DNA from: Candidatus Thiodiazotropha sp. (ex Epidulcina cf. delphinae)
GTDB taxonomy: Bacteria > Pseudomonadota > Gammaproteobacteria > Chromatiales > Chromatiaceae
DNA: 50,293 nucleotides
Assembly: GCA_025656455.1 (NCBI GenBank)
Contig: JAHXHS010000037.1
Span: 1-50,293, forward strand
Reading direction: 5' to 3'
Made by a program: the position numbers and the translations under genes. Below are positions 21,739 through 30,524 of the stretch, piece after piece. Numbering within the stretch: position 1 is the stretch's first letter; each line of letters begins with the position of its first letter. The notes beneath the pieces were generated by a model, which saw only the letters and a list, made by a program, of their open reading frames with translations, did no database searches and was not told where the DNA came from.

Positions 21739-23883
21739 TTAGAAAGACCCCTTCAACCCTTCCAGCTTCCTGCGAAAGGAGTCAACAACCTGACGGTTCT
21801 CACTGGAATTCGAGACCACGCTCGGCACCAGCACCACCACCAACTCGGTGCGTTTGCTGAATTTCGACTCTTGGCCGAACAGCCAGCCGATGAAAGGCAG
21901 CTCACTGAGAAATGGCAAGCCGGAACTGCCGTCGTTGTCCCTGTCCGTGATCAAACCACCCAGAATCAAGGCTTCACCGTTTTGTACCGCAACCGTACTG
22001 CTGATCTTGCGTGTCGAGATCGTTGGGGAGTTGACCGATGAGGCGGCAACGGTGGAGACATCGCTGACCTCCTGTGAGACCTCCATCGTCACCAAGCCGC
22101 CTGGATTGACCCTGGGCGTCACTTCAAGCAGCACGCCGGTGTCCCTGTAACTGATGTTGTTGATGATCGGCGCATTGTTGTCTGTCGTGGACTGGGACTG
22201 CCTGTCTACCACTGGCACCTCGTCGCCGACCTGAATGGATGCGGTTTCATTATCCAAAACCATCACGGAGGGTGAGGAGAGGACCCGGATCAGTGAGTCT
22301 TCTGCCAGTGCACTGAGTACTGAACGAACACCATCAACAGCACTGACAGTAAAATTAAACCCTGGTAACACCTGCGACAAGCCAGGTGTTTTATCGATGT
22401 CCAGACTCCCTTCTCCAGAATAATGACGACCTCCAACGCTTGTGTTAAATAGCCATTGAAGTCCGTACGTCAACTCATCCTGAAGCGCCACCTCGATAAT
22501 GGTCGCCTCCACCATTACTTGCAACTGCCGCACATCCAGTTTTTCCAATGCCTCCAGCATGCCGGCGTATTGCGTGGGCGTGGCGGTGATCACCAGTGAG
22601 TTGTGTTTGACATCCGCCACCACCCGCACATCGCCCTGGGATCCCGCCCCAGGCACATTCAGCCGCGTGGTTGTCGAGGATGAACCGCTACCGCGGCCTG
22701 TGCCGGAAGCGCTGCTCTGCGTCTCCGGTTCTCTTCCGGGCGCTACCTTGGCCGCTTGGCTCTTGCTGCCGGAACCCGCCGGGGAGAAAAGCTGCTGCAG
22801 CAGGTTCGCCAGCTCTTCGGCATCGCCGTTCTTCACCCGGTAGACAAACAGGCGCTGACTGACGCCGCTCTCCTGATCATCGATCCGGTCCAGTCGGGGT
22901 ATCCACTCTGCAATCGTATCCAGATAGCGTTTCTGAGGCGTGACGACCAGCACCCCATTGGCCTCGTCAATGGGCACTACACGAAACATCCCCTGCAAAG
23001 GGCTGCTGTCGATGGCGCCGATGATCGTCTTCAGCTCTTGGATGACGGTTGACACCTTGGCGTGCTCCAGGGGAAAGAAACCCACCGACAGTCCCTTGAT
23101 CCAATCCACATCGAACAGGTGAATGGTATCCAGCAGACTTTCCATCTCCCGGCCGGTGCCCGCCAGCACCAGCAGATTGCGCGCCGCATCCACCCTGATA
23201 ATTCCGCCCTTGGGTGTCAGCGGCCGGAGTATCTCTGCCATTTCGCTCGCGGCAATGAACTGCAGGGGAACGACCTGCAGGGCATACCCGGCGGGCAAGG
23301 GGGTTCGCGCATTCGCCAGTTGTGGCGTCTGATGGCCCTGAATGGCGGTGCTGATCGGAACGATGCGATATGTGCCGTCCACCATCACCATCGCGGCGCC
23401 GTTCATCTGCAGCAGGGTCTCCAAGGTGGGCAGCAGGTCTGTCTGACTCAAGGGCTTGCCGGTCTGAATCGTCACCTTGCCCTTGATCCTGGGGTCGAGT
23501 ATGTAACCCGCGTTGAGCAGTTCGCCGAGGATGGTCTGGATCACCTCGCGCAGATCGGCCTGCTCGAAATTGAGGGTGATGTCTCCCTTGACCGGCCCCT
23601 GGGATTTCTTTGGAGGTTCGGGCTTTTCGCTCCTGATGAACTTACCGGTGCCATAGAAGAGCTCTGGCCGGTTGCCCTCCTTCGCGGGCGCCTGTTGCGC
23701 CTCTGGCTTGAACGCCACACCGGGAATTGTCGGTTCCTGGGATACCTGGCCAGGTATCAGGTGACCCGGTGGAATCGTGTTTGGCGGCGCCACGCCATCC
23801 TCGTCTTGGGTTCGGTTGTTCCAGTTGGAGCAGCCGACCAGGGGGAGCAGCAGGCAGGCGGTCAGAATGTTCTTGTTCAGCAT
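21739..23883 (-). CDS. gspD: Type II secretion outer-membrane secretin GspD, predicted lipoprotein
   Basis: 714 residues from the ATG at 23883. N0 domain: ITLNFEQADLREVIQTIL region (about 100-175). N1-N3 domains follow (VVPLQFIAASEMAEILRPL; FPLEHAKVSTVIQELKTI; YRVKNGDAEELANLLQQL), with a Ser/Gly/Thr-rich linker. The secretin barrel ends with VGDEVPVVDRQ and the conserved P-x-x-S-x-L-P-x-I-G-W-L-F block, then LVVVLVPSVV. The start gives a signal with lipobox LVGC (Cys18 of the product), so the secretin itself is probably lipidated, like the self-piloting HxcQ. The frame extends to 23928, but that would bury the signal peptide. No other gsp gene is nearby, which is unusual for a secretin. Confidence 0.93.
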   Translation of the reverse strand: MLNKNILTACLLLPLVGCSNWNNRTQDEDGVAPPNTIPPGHLIPGQVSQEPTIPGVAFKPEAQQAPAKEGNRPELFYGTGKFIRSEKPEPPKKSQGPVKGDITLNFEQADLREVIQTILGELLNAGYILDPRIKGKVTIQTGKPLSQTDLLPTLETLLQMNGAAMVMVDGTYRIVPISTAIQGHQTPQLANARTPLPAGYALQVVPLQFIAASEMAEILRPLTPKGGIIRVDAARNLLVLAGTGREMESLLDTIHLFDVDWIKGLSVGFFPLEHAKVSTVIQELKTIIGAIDSSPLQGMFRVVPIDEANGVLVVTPQKRYLDTIAEWIPRLDRIDDQESGVSQRLFVYRVKNGDAEELANLLQQLFSPAGSGSKSQAAKVAPGREPETQSSASGTGRGSGSSSTTTRLNVPGAGSQGDVRVVADVKHNSLVITATPTQYAGMLEALEKLDVRQLQVMVEATIIEVALQDELTYGLQWLFNTSVGGRHYSGEGSLDIDKTPGLSQVLPGFNFTVSAVDGVRSVLSALAEDSLIRVLSSPSVMVLDNETASIQVGDEVPVVDRQSQSTTDNNAPIINNISYRDTGVLLEVTPRVNPGGLVTMEVSQEVSDVSTVAASSVNSPTISTRKISSTVAVQNGEALILGGLITDRDNDGSSGLPFLSELPFIGWLFGQESKFSKRTELVVVLVPSVVSNSSENRQVVDSFRRKLEGLKGSF

Positions 23884-24048
23884 GCGGTTAAGGATCGATA
23901 GAGATCTGAGGTTTTCACAACACAACACCCAGGCGAGAGGGCCGGAGCAGGCAAGCAGGCATTCTAGCCGAGTTTAAGGCTCAAGACCTCATCGAGATGG
24001 AGGGAGGTCAAAACTGAACCCTCGCTGAGAACATAAGACGAAAAGAAA

Positions 24049-24122
24049 CTCTCGCCAATTTCCTAAAGAATCCTCAGACAATGTCTTCTTGGCCTACTTT
24101 GCGAGAAAAACCTTGCATGCCT
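24049..24122 (+). repeat. Dispersed ~75-base repeat, copy 1
   Basis: The sequence CTCTCGCCAA ... CCTCAGACAATGTCTTCTTGG ... GCGAGAAAAACCTTGCAT recurs in inverted orientation at 35519-35601 with a block of 20 bases nearly unchanged. It also has weak inverted ends (CTCGCCAA / GCGAG). It resembles the 'cgcaaagaacgcaaag / accacgaagaacacgaag' type of non-coding repeat seen in many proteobacterial genomes. It sits in the 356-base gap between gspD and the YajL gene, which otherwise holds no gene. Confidence 0.7.
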
Positions 24123-24199
24123 GCCCAATCCAGAATGGCAGAGTGCGGGCGCGGAAAAGTGAGAGGCGGCCCTGATATAGCCCCCTTTGGGGACTTTCA

Positions 24200-24231
24200 T
24201 CATCCTACCCGCTCTGCGGGTTAGTAGATGA
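24200..24231 (-). terminator. Hairpin downstream of the YajL gene
   Basis: ACCCGC (24207-24212) and GCGGGT (24216-24221) pair around TCT, and the stem extends imperfectly outward (CATCCT against AGTAGATG). It lies a few bases past the stop of the last gene in the minus-strand gpmI-to-yajL run, so it is a likely terminator, although no long U tract follows. Confidence 0.45.
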
Positions 24232-24239
24232 TTATACGA

Positions 24240-24788
24240 TCAACGCGACAGTCCCTGCTCAACCTGCTCTCGCGTACTGTTTCCGAGCAGCTTTTCGATC
24301 AGCTCCAGGGCGAAATCCATCGCCGTACCCGGGCCACGGGAGGTGATCACCCGGCCATCACTGATCACTCGCTCGAGTCGCACGTCGACCTGGGGCAGGT
24401 CCATGTTGTCCAGGACGCCCGGATAACTGGTCGCTCTGCGGCCATTCAATAGGCCGGCGCCAGCCAGCACTTTTGGCGCGGCGCAGATCGCCGCGGTGTA
24501 TTTTCCCTGACCATGCAGGCGCTGCAGGATTTGATGGATACGCGGATCGGCATCGAGATGGTCCGCCCCCGGAAGCCCCCCCGGCAGCACGATCATGTCA
24601 AAATCCTCTTCCAGCACGGCATCGATCGTGGTGTCGGGCAGCAGAGTGACGCCCCGCGAGGCCTTGACCGGTGCTGTGTCCAAGCCGGCCGTAACCACTT
24701 CGATGCCGGCCCGGGTCAATAGATCGGTGATGGTGACAGCTTCGAGTTCTTCACATCCTTGAGCAAGGGGGACGAGGACGCGTGCCAT
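24240..24788 (-). CDS. DJ-1/PfpI family protein, YajL-like
   Basis: 182 residues. DJ-1 superfamily signatures are clear: VPLAQGCEELEAV (Glu14, which hydrogen-bonds the nucleophile), VLPGGLPGADHL and the nucleophile elbow AAICAAPKVL with Cys102. Length and order fit YajL/human DJ-1 rather than the PfpI protease or Hsp31 branches. Proposed roles are oxidative-stress protection, chaperone activity and glyoxalase or deglycase activity; which of these dominates is still disputed. AGGAGG lies 6 bases before the ATG. The start is inside the 3' end of the divergent polysaccharide deacetylase-like gene (73-base overlap in another frame), so it is probably the last gene of the gpmI operon. Confidence 0.92.
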   Translation of the reverse strand: MARVLVPLAQGCEELEAVTITDLLTRAGIEVVTAGLDTAPVKASRGVTLLPDTTIDAVLEEDFDMIVLPGGLPGADHLDADPRIHQILQRLHGQGKYTAAICAAPKVLAGAGLLNGRRATSYPGVLDNMDLPQVDVRLERVISDGRVITSRGPGTAMDFALELIEKLLGNSTREQVEQGLSR

Positions 24789-25561
24789 AGTGGCCTCCTG
24801 GAATTGACGAGTGCCGAAACGGGCACCAGTTCGATACCCTGCTCCTTCAGTTTAGGTAATTCTTCCTGAAGCACAGCCAGGGTTTGGGGATAGGGATGCG
24901 CGATCCCGATGGCGCTCCCTTTCTCCCGCGCTGTCTGCAACAGCTCATGTAGTTGTGCCCTGACCTCGGATTCCCTGGGAATATTGTCGAGAAACACGTC
25001 CCGGCGTGAACTGGCGATAAGATTCGAGCCGGCGACACGCTCCGCCACCGTGGCATCGGTGGTGCGGCTGTCCACGAAATAGAGCCCGGCCTCGCGCAGC
25101 GCGCTCATCAACCAGCGCATGGCCGTGGGATCCCGGGTCAATAGACTACCCATGTGATTGTTCACCCCGGCCAGATAGGGGATTGAGACGATATTCCGCC
25201 GCAGGGTGCGCAGAAACCGAACCTTCGACATATCCAGGGTGAGAGCCCCGTTGCCAAGGGCGTTGCCATGGTCTGACTGCATCGGCAAGTGCAGCATGAC
25301 CTCTTTTTTCAACTGGTGGGCCTTGCTGGCCTGCTGCCAGGCATAGGGGGTCTGGGGCAGGAACGCATAGGTTATCGGACCCGGCAGGGCAAGGGCGCGC
25401 TCCCCAGCGATCCGCCGATCGCCCATGTCATCAATGATCAGCGCGATCCTTACCCTATCCTGGATTGATTCGCCTGGCCCTGCCGCCAGGAGGATCGCGG
25501 GTATCCAGGCGGTGATCAGCCAGCAGAGGATCAAGCCGTGTTTATTCGTTGAGCATCGCAT
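24716..25561 (-). CDS. Divergent polysaccharide deacetylase family protein (YibQ/DUF610 type)
   Basis: 281 residues from the ATG at 25561, which places a Sec signal at the N-terminus (LILCWLITAWIPAILLAAG). The mature part begins VRIALIIDDMGDRR, then shows ALPGPITYAFLPQTPYAW, EVMLHLPMQ, GVNNHMGSLLTRD, YFVDSRTTD and IGIAHPYPQTL, all signatures of the YibQ family. The first Asp pair and the conserved histidines suggest a metal-bound active site like that of NodB deacetylases, but enzyme activity has not been established for the family. An upstream TTG at 25612 is less convincing. It belongs to the gpmI-envC-ctpA-yibQ cluster, conserved widely in gammaproteobacteria, which points to a role in envelope or cell-wall remodelling. 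Confidence 0.88.
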   Translation of the reverse strand: MRCSTNKHGLILCWLITAWIPAILLAAGPGESIQDRVRIALIIDDMGDRRIAGERALALPGPITYAFLPQTPYAWQQASKAHQLKKEVMLHLPMQSDHGNALGNGALTLDMSKVRFLRTLRRNIVSIPYLAGVNNHMGSLLTRDPTAMRWLMSALREAGLYFVDSRTTDATVAERVAGSNLIASSRRDVFLDNIPRESEVRAQLHELLQTAREKGSAIGIAHPYPQTLAVLQEELPKLKEQGIELVPVSALVNSRRPLWHASSSPLLKDVKNSKLSPSPIY

Positions 25562-25620
25562 AGGGTCTGATGAGGTTTGAACCGACCCGGGATTGAGACG
25601 GATTCTCCGCAACCCGACCC

Positions 25621-26943
25621 TTAACCGGCCGCCTTGTTGCTGTGCAAAATGACCAGACCCTTCAGCAGATTGAGTGCTTCACCCAACTGATAGTCCTTGT
25701 CGCTCGGCGACTTACCCGCTTCTTGTCTTTTTTCCGCCGAACCCTCATCTGCGGCGTCGTGCCCGTTCGGCAAGTGGCCCGAGAGATTAGACTCCTTGAT
25801 CGGTTTGACGTGGCGCTTTTCCACTTTCGATAGGGTTACGTCCTCCAGTTCGATATCGGGTTTGATGCCTTCAGCCTGAATCGAACGCCCGGACGGGGTG
25901 TAATACCTGGCGGTGGTGAGTTTCACCGCCGCCGTATTGGTGATCGGAATGATGGTCTGCACCGACCCCTTGCCGAAGGTGCGGCTGCCCATGATCACGG
26001 CACGATGGTGATCCTGCAGCGCCCCCGCCACGATTTCAGAGGCGGATGCCGACCCTTCGTTGACCAATACCACAATCGGCGCGCCATGGAGCACATCATC
26101 CGGCGCGGCCTCGAAGCGCAGTTGCGAATCACTCTCTCTACCCTCGGTGTAGACGATCAGCCCGGACTCCAGGAAGGCGTCGCTGACCGAGACAGCGGCA
26201 TTCAGCACACCGCCTGGATTGTTGCGCAGATCCAGCACCATCCCCTGTAGCTCGCCATCCGCCTCACCCTGTAGCCGGGTCAGGGATTTCAGCATGTCGT
26301 TGGTGGTGTTCGCCTGAAATTGCGAAATCCGCAAATAGGCGAATCGCTGATCCAGCAGACGGCTCTTCACGCTCGCTACGCGGATGATATCCCGTGTCAC
26401 GGTCAGTTTGATCGGCTTCTCTTCTCCTTTCCGGATGATGGTGAGTTCGATGGAAGTGCCAGGTTTGCCGCGCATCAGGGCTACGGCCTCGCTCAGGTTG
26501 AGTCCCTTCACCGGGGTGTCGTCCAGACGCACGATCAGGTCACCGCTCTGCACCCCGGCGCGCTGTGCCGGGGTGTCGTCGATGGGCGAAATCACTTTCA
26601 CGAATCCGTCCTCCATCCCCACTTCGATCCCCAGGCCGCCGAATTCACCCTTGGTGCCGACCTGAAGATCCTTGTAATCCTTTGAATCCAGATAGTTCGA
26701 ATGGGGATCGAGACCGGAAACCATGCCGCGGATAGCGTTTTCCAGCAGCACATTATCCTCGACAGGCTCCACATAGTTGGCCTTGATGCGGCCGAAGATA
26801 TCGGCGAATGCGCGCAACTGTTGCAAAGGCAGGGTTTCTGTCTCCTGTTGGGCCTGAGCATCAACGGAGAGAGGAGACAGAATTCCGATCATCAATATCA
26901 GGCTCAGGCTGTATCGGGGTATCCGCATGACTGCTTGTATCAT
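25621..26943 (-). CDS. ctpA: C-terminal processing protease (S41 family, CtpA-like)
   Basis: 440 residues with a Sec signal (LSLILMIGILSPLSVDAQAQ). Order: N-terminal helical part (YVEPVEDNVLLENAIRGMVS), a PDZ domain (about 90-175, EFGGLGIEVG ... AGVQSGDLIVRLDD), then the S41 core with LRNNPGGVL, the nucleophile Ser in NEGSASASEIVAGALQD and the general-base Lys in GSRTFGKGSVQTI, a Ser/Lys dyad. The C-terminal ~50 residues are charged and variable. Members trim or degrade periplasmic proteins, including peptidoglycan hydrolases. AGGAAA lies upstream of the ATG at 26943. Spaced 12 bases from envC upstream, consistent with one operon linked to cell separation. Confidence 0.95.
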   Translation of the reverse strand: MIQAVMRIPRYSLSLILMIGILSPLSVDAQAQQETETLPLQQLRAFADIFGRIKANYVEPVEDNVLLENAIRGMVSGLDPHSNYLDSKDYKDLQVGTKGEFGGLGIEVGMEDGFVKVISPIDDTPAQRAGVQSGDLIVRLDDTPVKGLNLSEAVALMRGKPGTSIELTIIRKGEEKPIKLTVTRDIIRVASVKSRLLDQRFAYLRISQFQANTTNDMLKSLTRLQGEADGELQGMVLDLRNNPGGVLNAAVSVSDAFLESGLIVYTEGRESDSQLRFEAAPDDVLHGAPIVVLVNEGSASASEIVAGALQDHHRAVIMGSRTFGKGSVQTIIPITNTAAVKLTTARYYTPSGRSIQAEGIKPDIELEDVTLSKVEKRHVKPIKESNLSGHLPNGHDAADEGSAEKRQEAGKSPSDKDYQLGEALNLLKGLVILHSNKAAG

Positions 26944-26955
26944 CAGTTTTTCCTA

Positions 26956-28266
26956 CTAGCGTGCAGCCAACGAATAGACTGGCTGGCTGTTGGTAAATGA
27001 ATCAAAGGCGTAACGAACCGCGCCGCCTTGAAATTTGTGAGTGACTGGATAAAAAGATAGTTCCCTTTGCCCGGTTTGGCGCCCCCATTCGGCAATTACC
27101 CTACCTTTTATTCTCTGACACCAGTGGGTTGGATTTATCGGCTCTCCGTTGTGCCTGATGCCGAAATAGACCCCTGAACGGGTCCGTCCGCCGCTGCTTC
27201 CCACCTGCGCCACCACCTCGCCGGGCTCCACCCACTCGCCGGTCTCCTTGAACAGACTCTGGTTATGGCCATACAGACTCATATAGCCGTCCCCGTGATC
27301 GATGATCAGCAACAGACCGAATCCCCGCAACCAATCGGCAAAGGCCACTCTGCCATGGTGAATGGCGCGAACCTCCCGCCCTTCCGGTGCGGCGATCAGG
27401 ACCCCGTCCCACTTGAGCTTGCCCACTTCACGCGCCGAACCGAAACGCGCCACCACCCTGCCACGCGACGGCCAGGGAAGCTTGCCCTTGCGTGAATTGA
27501 AAGAGACGTGAGCCGTCTGGTCGAGTGGGATATCGGATAACGCCTGTTGAATATCGGTCAGCAAAGACTGCAGCTGTTTTTCATCCGACTTGAGACTCTC
27601 CAGCTCCTCACCCTTATTTTTCAGACGACTGTTGAGACTGGCGATGATCTCCTTACGACCATACTGCGCGGCCTCAAGCTGCCGTTGTTGATTGTGGTTT
27701 TTTGCCAGGAGCTGTTGTAGCCGCTGCTCCTCGCTGGCGATATCCCGCTCGATTTTCGCCAGTTGCCGCAAACTCTGTTTTATCTGCTCCATCCGCTCGA
27801 CACGGACCGAGTTAAAGTAATCGTAATATACCATGACCCGGCTGACTACCGCGGGATCCTGTTGATTGAGCAGGATTTTCAGCTTTTCCTGCCGTCCCAT
27901 GGCATAGGCCGCGCGAATCTGCCGCTCCAGGGATGAGCGGTGCTGATCCAGGCGTAGCCGGGCATCCGCCCGCTGACCTTCCAGTTCGGCAAGGCGGCGT
28001 TTTTGTCGTTTCAGGCTCTGCTCCGTTACCCGGATACGCCGTGCCAGGGCGCCAATCTGTTCTTCGGTCTGTTGCAGCGCCTTGCTCTGCTCCTCACGCT
28101 CTCCCTCGGTCGAACGCAGTTGGTCTTGCAGGGAGTGGATACGGTTCTTAACCTGCTCCAGTTTGGCTCTGGCTTCCTGCGCTGACTCATCGGCGCCAGC
28201 CAGAGGAAGCGCGACCATTCCACACAAGGCCAGGCAGAAGAGAGGCAGACCGCTCAGCGATCGCAC
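26956..28266 (-). CDS. envC: Murein hydrolase activator EnvC (LytM-domain)
   Basis: 436 residues. A signal peptide (LPLFCLALCGMVALPLAGA) precedes a long coiled coil (about 30-250), then a LytM/M23 domain (about 285-390; FGSAREVGKLKWDGVLIAAP ... DHGDGYMSLYGHNQSL ... QVGSSG ... YFGIRHNGEPINPTHWC). Full metal-ligand sets are not visible, matching EnvC, which activates amidases rather than cutting glycan itself. It recruits AmiA/B at the septum via FtsEX. After the usual endpoint (PTHWC) there are about 45 extra residues, absent from the EnvC proteins I know. Start is GTG at 28266, 3 bases after the gpmI stop. Confidence 0.93.
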   Translation of the reverse strand: MRSLSGLPLFCLALCGMVALPLAGADESAQEARAKLEQVKNRIHSLQDQLRSTEGEREEQSKALQQTEEQIGALARRIRVTEQSLKRQKRRLAELEGQRADARLRLDQHRSSLERQIRAAYAMGRQEKLKILLNQQDPAVVSRVMVYYDYFNSVRVERMEQIKQSLRQLAKIERDIASEEQRLQQLLAKNHNQQRQLEAAQYGRKEIIASLNSRLKNKGEELESLKSDEKQLQSLLTDIQQALSDIPLDQTAHVSFNSRKGKLPWPSRGRVVARFGSAREVGKLKWDGVLIAAPEGREVRAIHHGRVAFADWLRGFGLLLIIDHGDGYMSLYGHNQSLFKETGEWVEPGEVVAQVGSSGGRTRSGVYFGIRHNGEPINPTHWCQRIKGRVIAEWGRQTGQRELSFYPVTHKFQGGAVRYAFDSFTNSQPVYSLAAR

Positions 28267-28269
28267 GAA

Positions 28270-29826
28270 TCAAGCCTCATCCACGAACTCGATCAGTGCA
28301 TGACCCTGCATCTCATCCGGTTGGGCCAATCCCATGATTTTAAGCAGCGTCGGTGAAATGTCGCATAAGGCGCCGCCTTCGACCAGTTGCCCATTGTGCC
28401 GTCCCACATAGACAAGGGGCACCGGGTTGGTGGTATGGGCGGTATGCGGTTGATGGTTGATACGGTCCTCCATCTGCTCGGCGTTGCCGTGATCGGCGCT
28501 CACCAGCATCTCTCCGTCAACCAGGTGTAGGGCCTTGAGCACCCGACCAAGACACTGGTCGAGGGTTTCGATGGCGCGTATGGCGGCATCCAGCTTCCCG
28601 GTATGCCCCACCATGTCGCTATTCGCGTAATTGCAGATTATTACGTCGTACTTCCCTCCCTCGATCGCCTCAACCAGGTGATCGGTCACCTCTTCGGCGC
28701 TCATTTCCGGCTTGAGATCATAGGTCGCCACCTGGGGTGAAGGCACCAGGATACGCGCTTCCCCCTCGAACGGGCGCTCACGTCCGCCATTGAAAAAGAA
28801 AGTCACATGGGCGTATTTCTCTGTCTCCGCAAGACGCAACTGGTGCAGCCCCTGATTAGCGATATATTCACCGAATACGTTGCGCAGCTTCTCCGGCGGA
28901 AACGCCACGGGGATATCAAACCGTTTGTGATAGCGGGTGAGACTGACGAATGCCCCCAGCTCAGGCAGACGCTTTCGCCGGAACCCCTCGAAGCCCTCTT
29001 CAATGAAGGCGCTGGTCAGCTGCCGCGCGCGATCGGCGCGATAGTTGAGAAAGAACACCACATCACCGTCCTCGATGGTAACCGGAGGCTCACCCGCCGG
29101 CGCCACACAGGTGGCGCTGACAAACTCATCGGTTTCACCACGGCCATAAGCGGCATGCAGACCCTGAACGGCGCTTTCCACCCGGTACTTACCCTCACCG
29201 CTCACCAGCAAATCGTAGGCCTGCTCGTTACGCTCCCAGCGGTGATCCCTGTCCATGGCGTAGTAGCGGCCGATGAGACTGACGATTCGTCCCCGCCCTA
29301 GCACCGAAAATACCTCGTTCAGGGCATGAATCGAGGCCTCCGCACTCTTTGGCGGTGTATCCCTGCCGTCCAGGAAGGCATGGAAATAGACCTGCTCGGC
29401 GCCACGCTCGACCGCCAATTTTATCATCGCATGGATATGCTCTTCATGACTGTGTACGCCACCGGGGGAGAGCAGCCCCATGAGGTGTATCGCCTTGTGG
29501 TTCTCGATGGCCTTGTCCACCGCCTTCGTGAGCGTCTCATTGGTGAAAAAGGAGCCTGTGCGGATCGATCGGCTTACCCGGGTAAACTCCTGGTAGACCA
29601 CCCGGCCCGCCCCTAAATTGAGATGGCCGACTTCGGAATTCCCCATCTGCCCGCCCGGCAGACCCACCGCCGCCCCGGACGTGTAGACCAGGGTATGCGG
29701 ATGCTCCCGCCACAATCGGTCCCAAACCGGGGTGCGGGCTTCCGTGATGGCATTGACCTCCGTGTCTTCACTATAACCCCAGCCGTCCAGGATGATCAGG
29801 ACGACCGGTTTGGGTCTCTCAGTCAT
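28270..29826 (-). CDS. gpmI: 2,3-bisphosphoglycerate-independent phosphoglycerate mutase
   Basis: Interconverts 3- and 2-phosphoglycerate in glycolysis and gluconeogenesis using two Mn2+ ions. 518 residues, full length. The opening is PVVLIILDGWG, with the catalytic serine in QMGNSEVGHLNLGAGRVVYQ. Further blocks are DGRDTPPKSA, IGRYYAMDRD, FFLNYRADRARQL, CNYANSDMVGHTG and VSADHGNAEQM, which carry the remaining metal ligands. ATG at 29826. It is the promoter-proximal gene of the minus-strand envelope cluster and diverges from the ArsR regulator gene across 227 bases. Confidence 0.97.
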   Translation of the reverse strand: MTERPKPVVLIILDGWGYSEDTEVNAITEARTPVWDRLWREHPHTLVYTSGAAVGLPGGQMGNSEVGHLNLGAGRVVYQEFTRVSRSIRTGSFFTNETLTKAVDKAIENHKAIHLMGLLSPGGVHSHEEHIHAMIKLAVERGAEQVYFHAFLDGRDTPPKSAEASIHALNEVFSVLGRGRIVSLIGRYYAMDRDHRWERNEQAYDLLVSGEGKYRVESAVQGLHAAYGRGETDEFVSATCVAPAGEPPVTIEDGDVVFFLNYRADRARQLTSAFIEEGFEGFRRKRLPELGAFVSLTRYHKRFDIPVAFPPEKLRNVFGEYIANQGLHQLRLAETEKYAHVTFFFNGGRERPFEGEARILVPSPQVATYDLKPEMSAEEVTDHLVEAIEGGKYDVIICNYANSDMVGHTGKLDAAIRAIETLDQCLGRVLKALHLVDGEMLVSADHGNAEQMEDRINHQPHTAHTTNPVPLVYVGRHNGQLVEGGALCDISPTLLKIMGLAQPDEMQGHALIEFVDEA

Positions 29827-30029
29827 TATTGATCTCTTTGATTATCTACTGCTAACACATTAAAAAATGGAAAATAAGGTGATCCAGGTCAATCGTTCAT
29901 TAAATCACCAAACCCCGCATCAGGCCAGAATGGCGAATTGGACCGGGACAGGGTGCAAACCCAGCGGGAAAAGTCCGAACGAATAAAAAAGTTCTCATTG
30001 CCCTGTAAAACAGCGTATTATTGTATTAG

Positions 30030-30039
30030 TTACTAGTAA
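30030..30039. promoter_or_regulatory. Perfect palindrome TTACTAGTAA upstream of the ArsR gene
   Basis: A 10-base perfect palindrome 14 bases ahead of the ArsR start codon, within an AT-rich stretch (GTATTATTGTATTAG) that likely carries the promoter. ArsR/BigR-type repressors bind AT-rich dyads overlapping their own promoter, so this is a candidate operator. Confidence 0.35.
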
Positions 30040-30053
30040 AAGGCCGGTTGTCC

Positions 30054-30413
30054 ATGGAACACAAATTCGGTAAGAGCACACAGCCCATGAACCTGGGCGA
30101 AACCGAGGGGATAGACAATCTCTTTGCAAGCGATGAGGATGTGGAGCGCGCCTCTCGTTCTCTCAAGGCCATGTCTCATCCGCTACGCTTGAAGATCCTC
30201 TGCACCCTGGGGGCGCAGGAAGTGAGTGTTCAGGACATTGTCGAACAGGTCGGCACGTCACAGAGCAATATCTCCCAACATCTGGCTATCCTGCGTGACA
30301 AGGGGATACTCGCATCCCGCAAGGATGCCAACCGGGTCTATTATCGTGTCAGCGATTTTCGCACCTTGAAGCTGATCGGCATGATGCGTGAAGTCTTCTG
30401 CACCCACGCCTGA
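30054..30413 (+). CDS. ArsR-family repressor with the BigR/SqrR persulfide-sensing cysteine pair
   Basis: 119 residues from the ATG at 30054 (a TTG two codons upstream is less likely). A single winged helix-turn-helix: AMSHPLRLKILCTLG, then VQDIVEQVGTSQSNISQHLA, then DANRVYYRVSD. Two cysteines occur, Cys50 in LKILCTLG and Cys116 in REVFCTHA. Their spacing of 66 residues equals that of the Cys41/Cys107 pair of SqrR and Cys42/Cys108 of BigR. In those proteins sulfane sulfur links the pair through a polysulfide bridge and releases DNA. A membrane-anchored rhodanese gene follows, and rhodaneses handle sulfane sulfur, which supports this role. It does not carry the ELCVCDL arsenic-binding motif. 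Confidence 0.88.
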   Translation: MEHKFGKSTQPMNLGETEGIDNLFASDEDVERASRSLKAMSHPLRLKILCTLGAQEVSVQDIVEQVGTSQSNISQHLAILRDKGILASRKDANRVYYRVSDFRTLKLIGMMREVFCTHA

Positions 30414-30524
30414 GCAAAAACCCCACCGTTGTCTGGATAAATGGGCTTTCAGCCCTTAACCATCCCGGCCTCCTGTTATAAACTCTCCCCCCCTGCGAAC
30501 AATCAGCTGCACAAGAGGCGCCGA

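Noticed and set aside
23062..23901. 279-codon plus-strand frame antisense to gspD
   Set aside because: Shadow of the secretin gene; sequence is the mirrored composition of gspD and no motif was seen.
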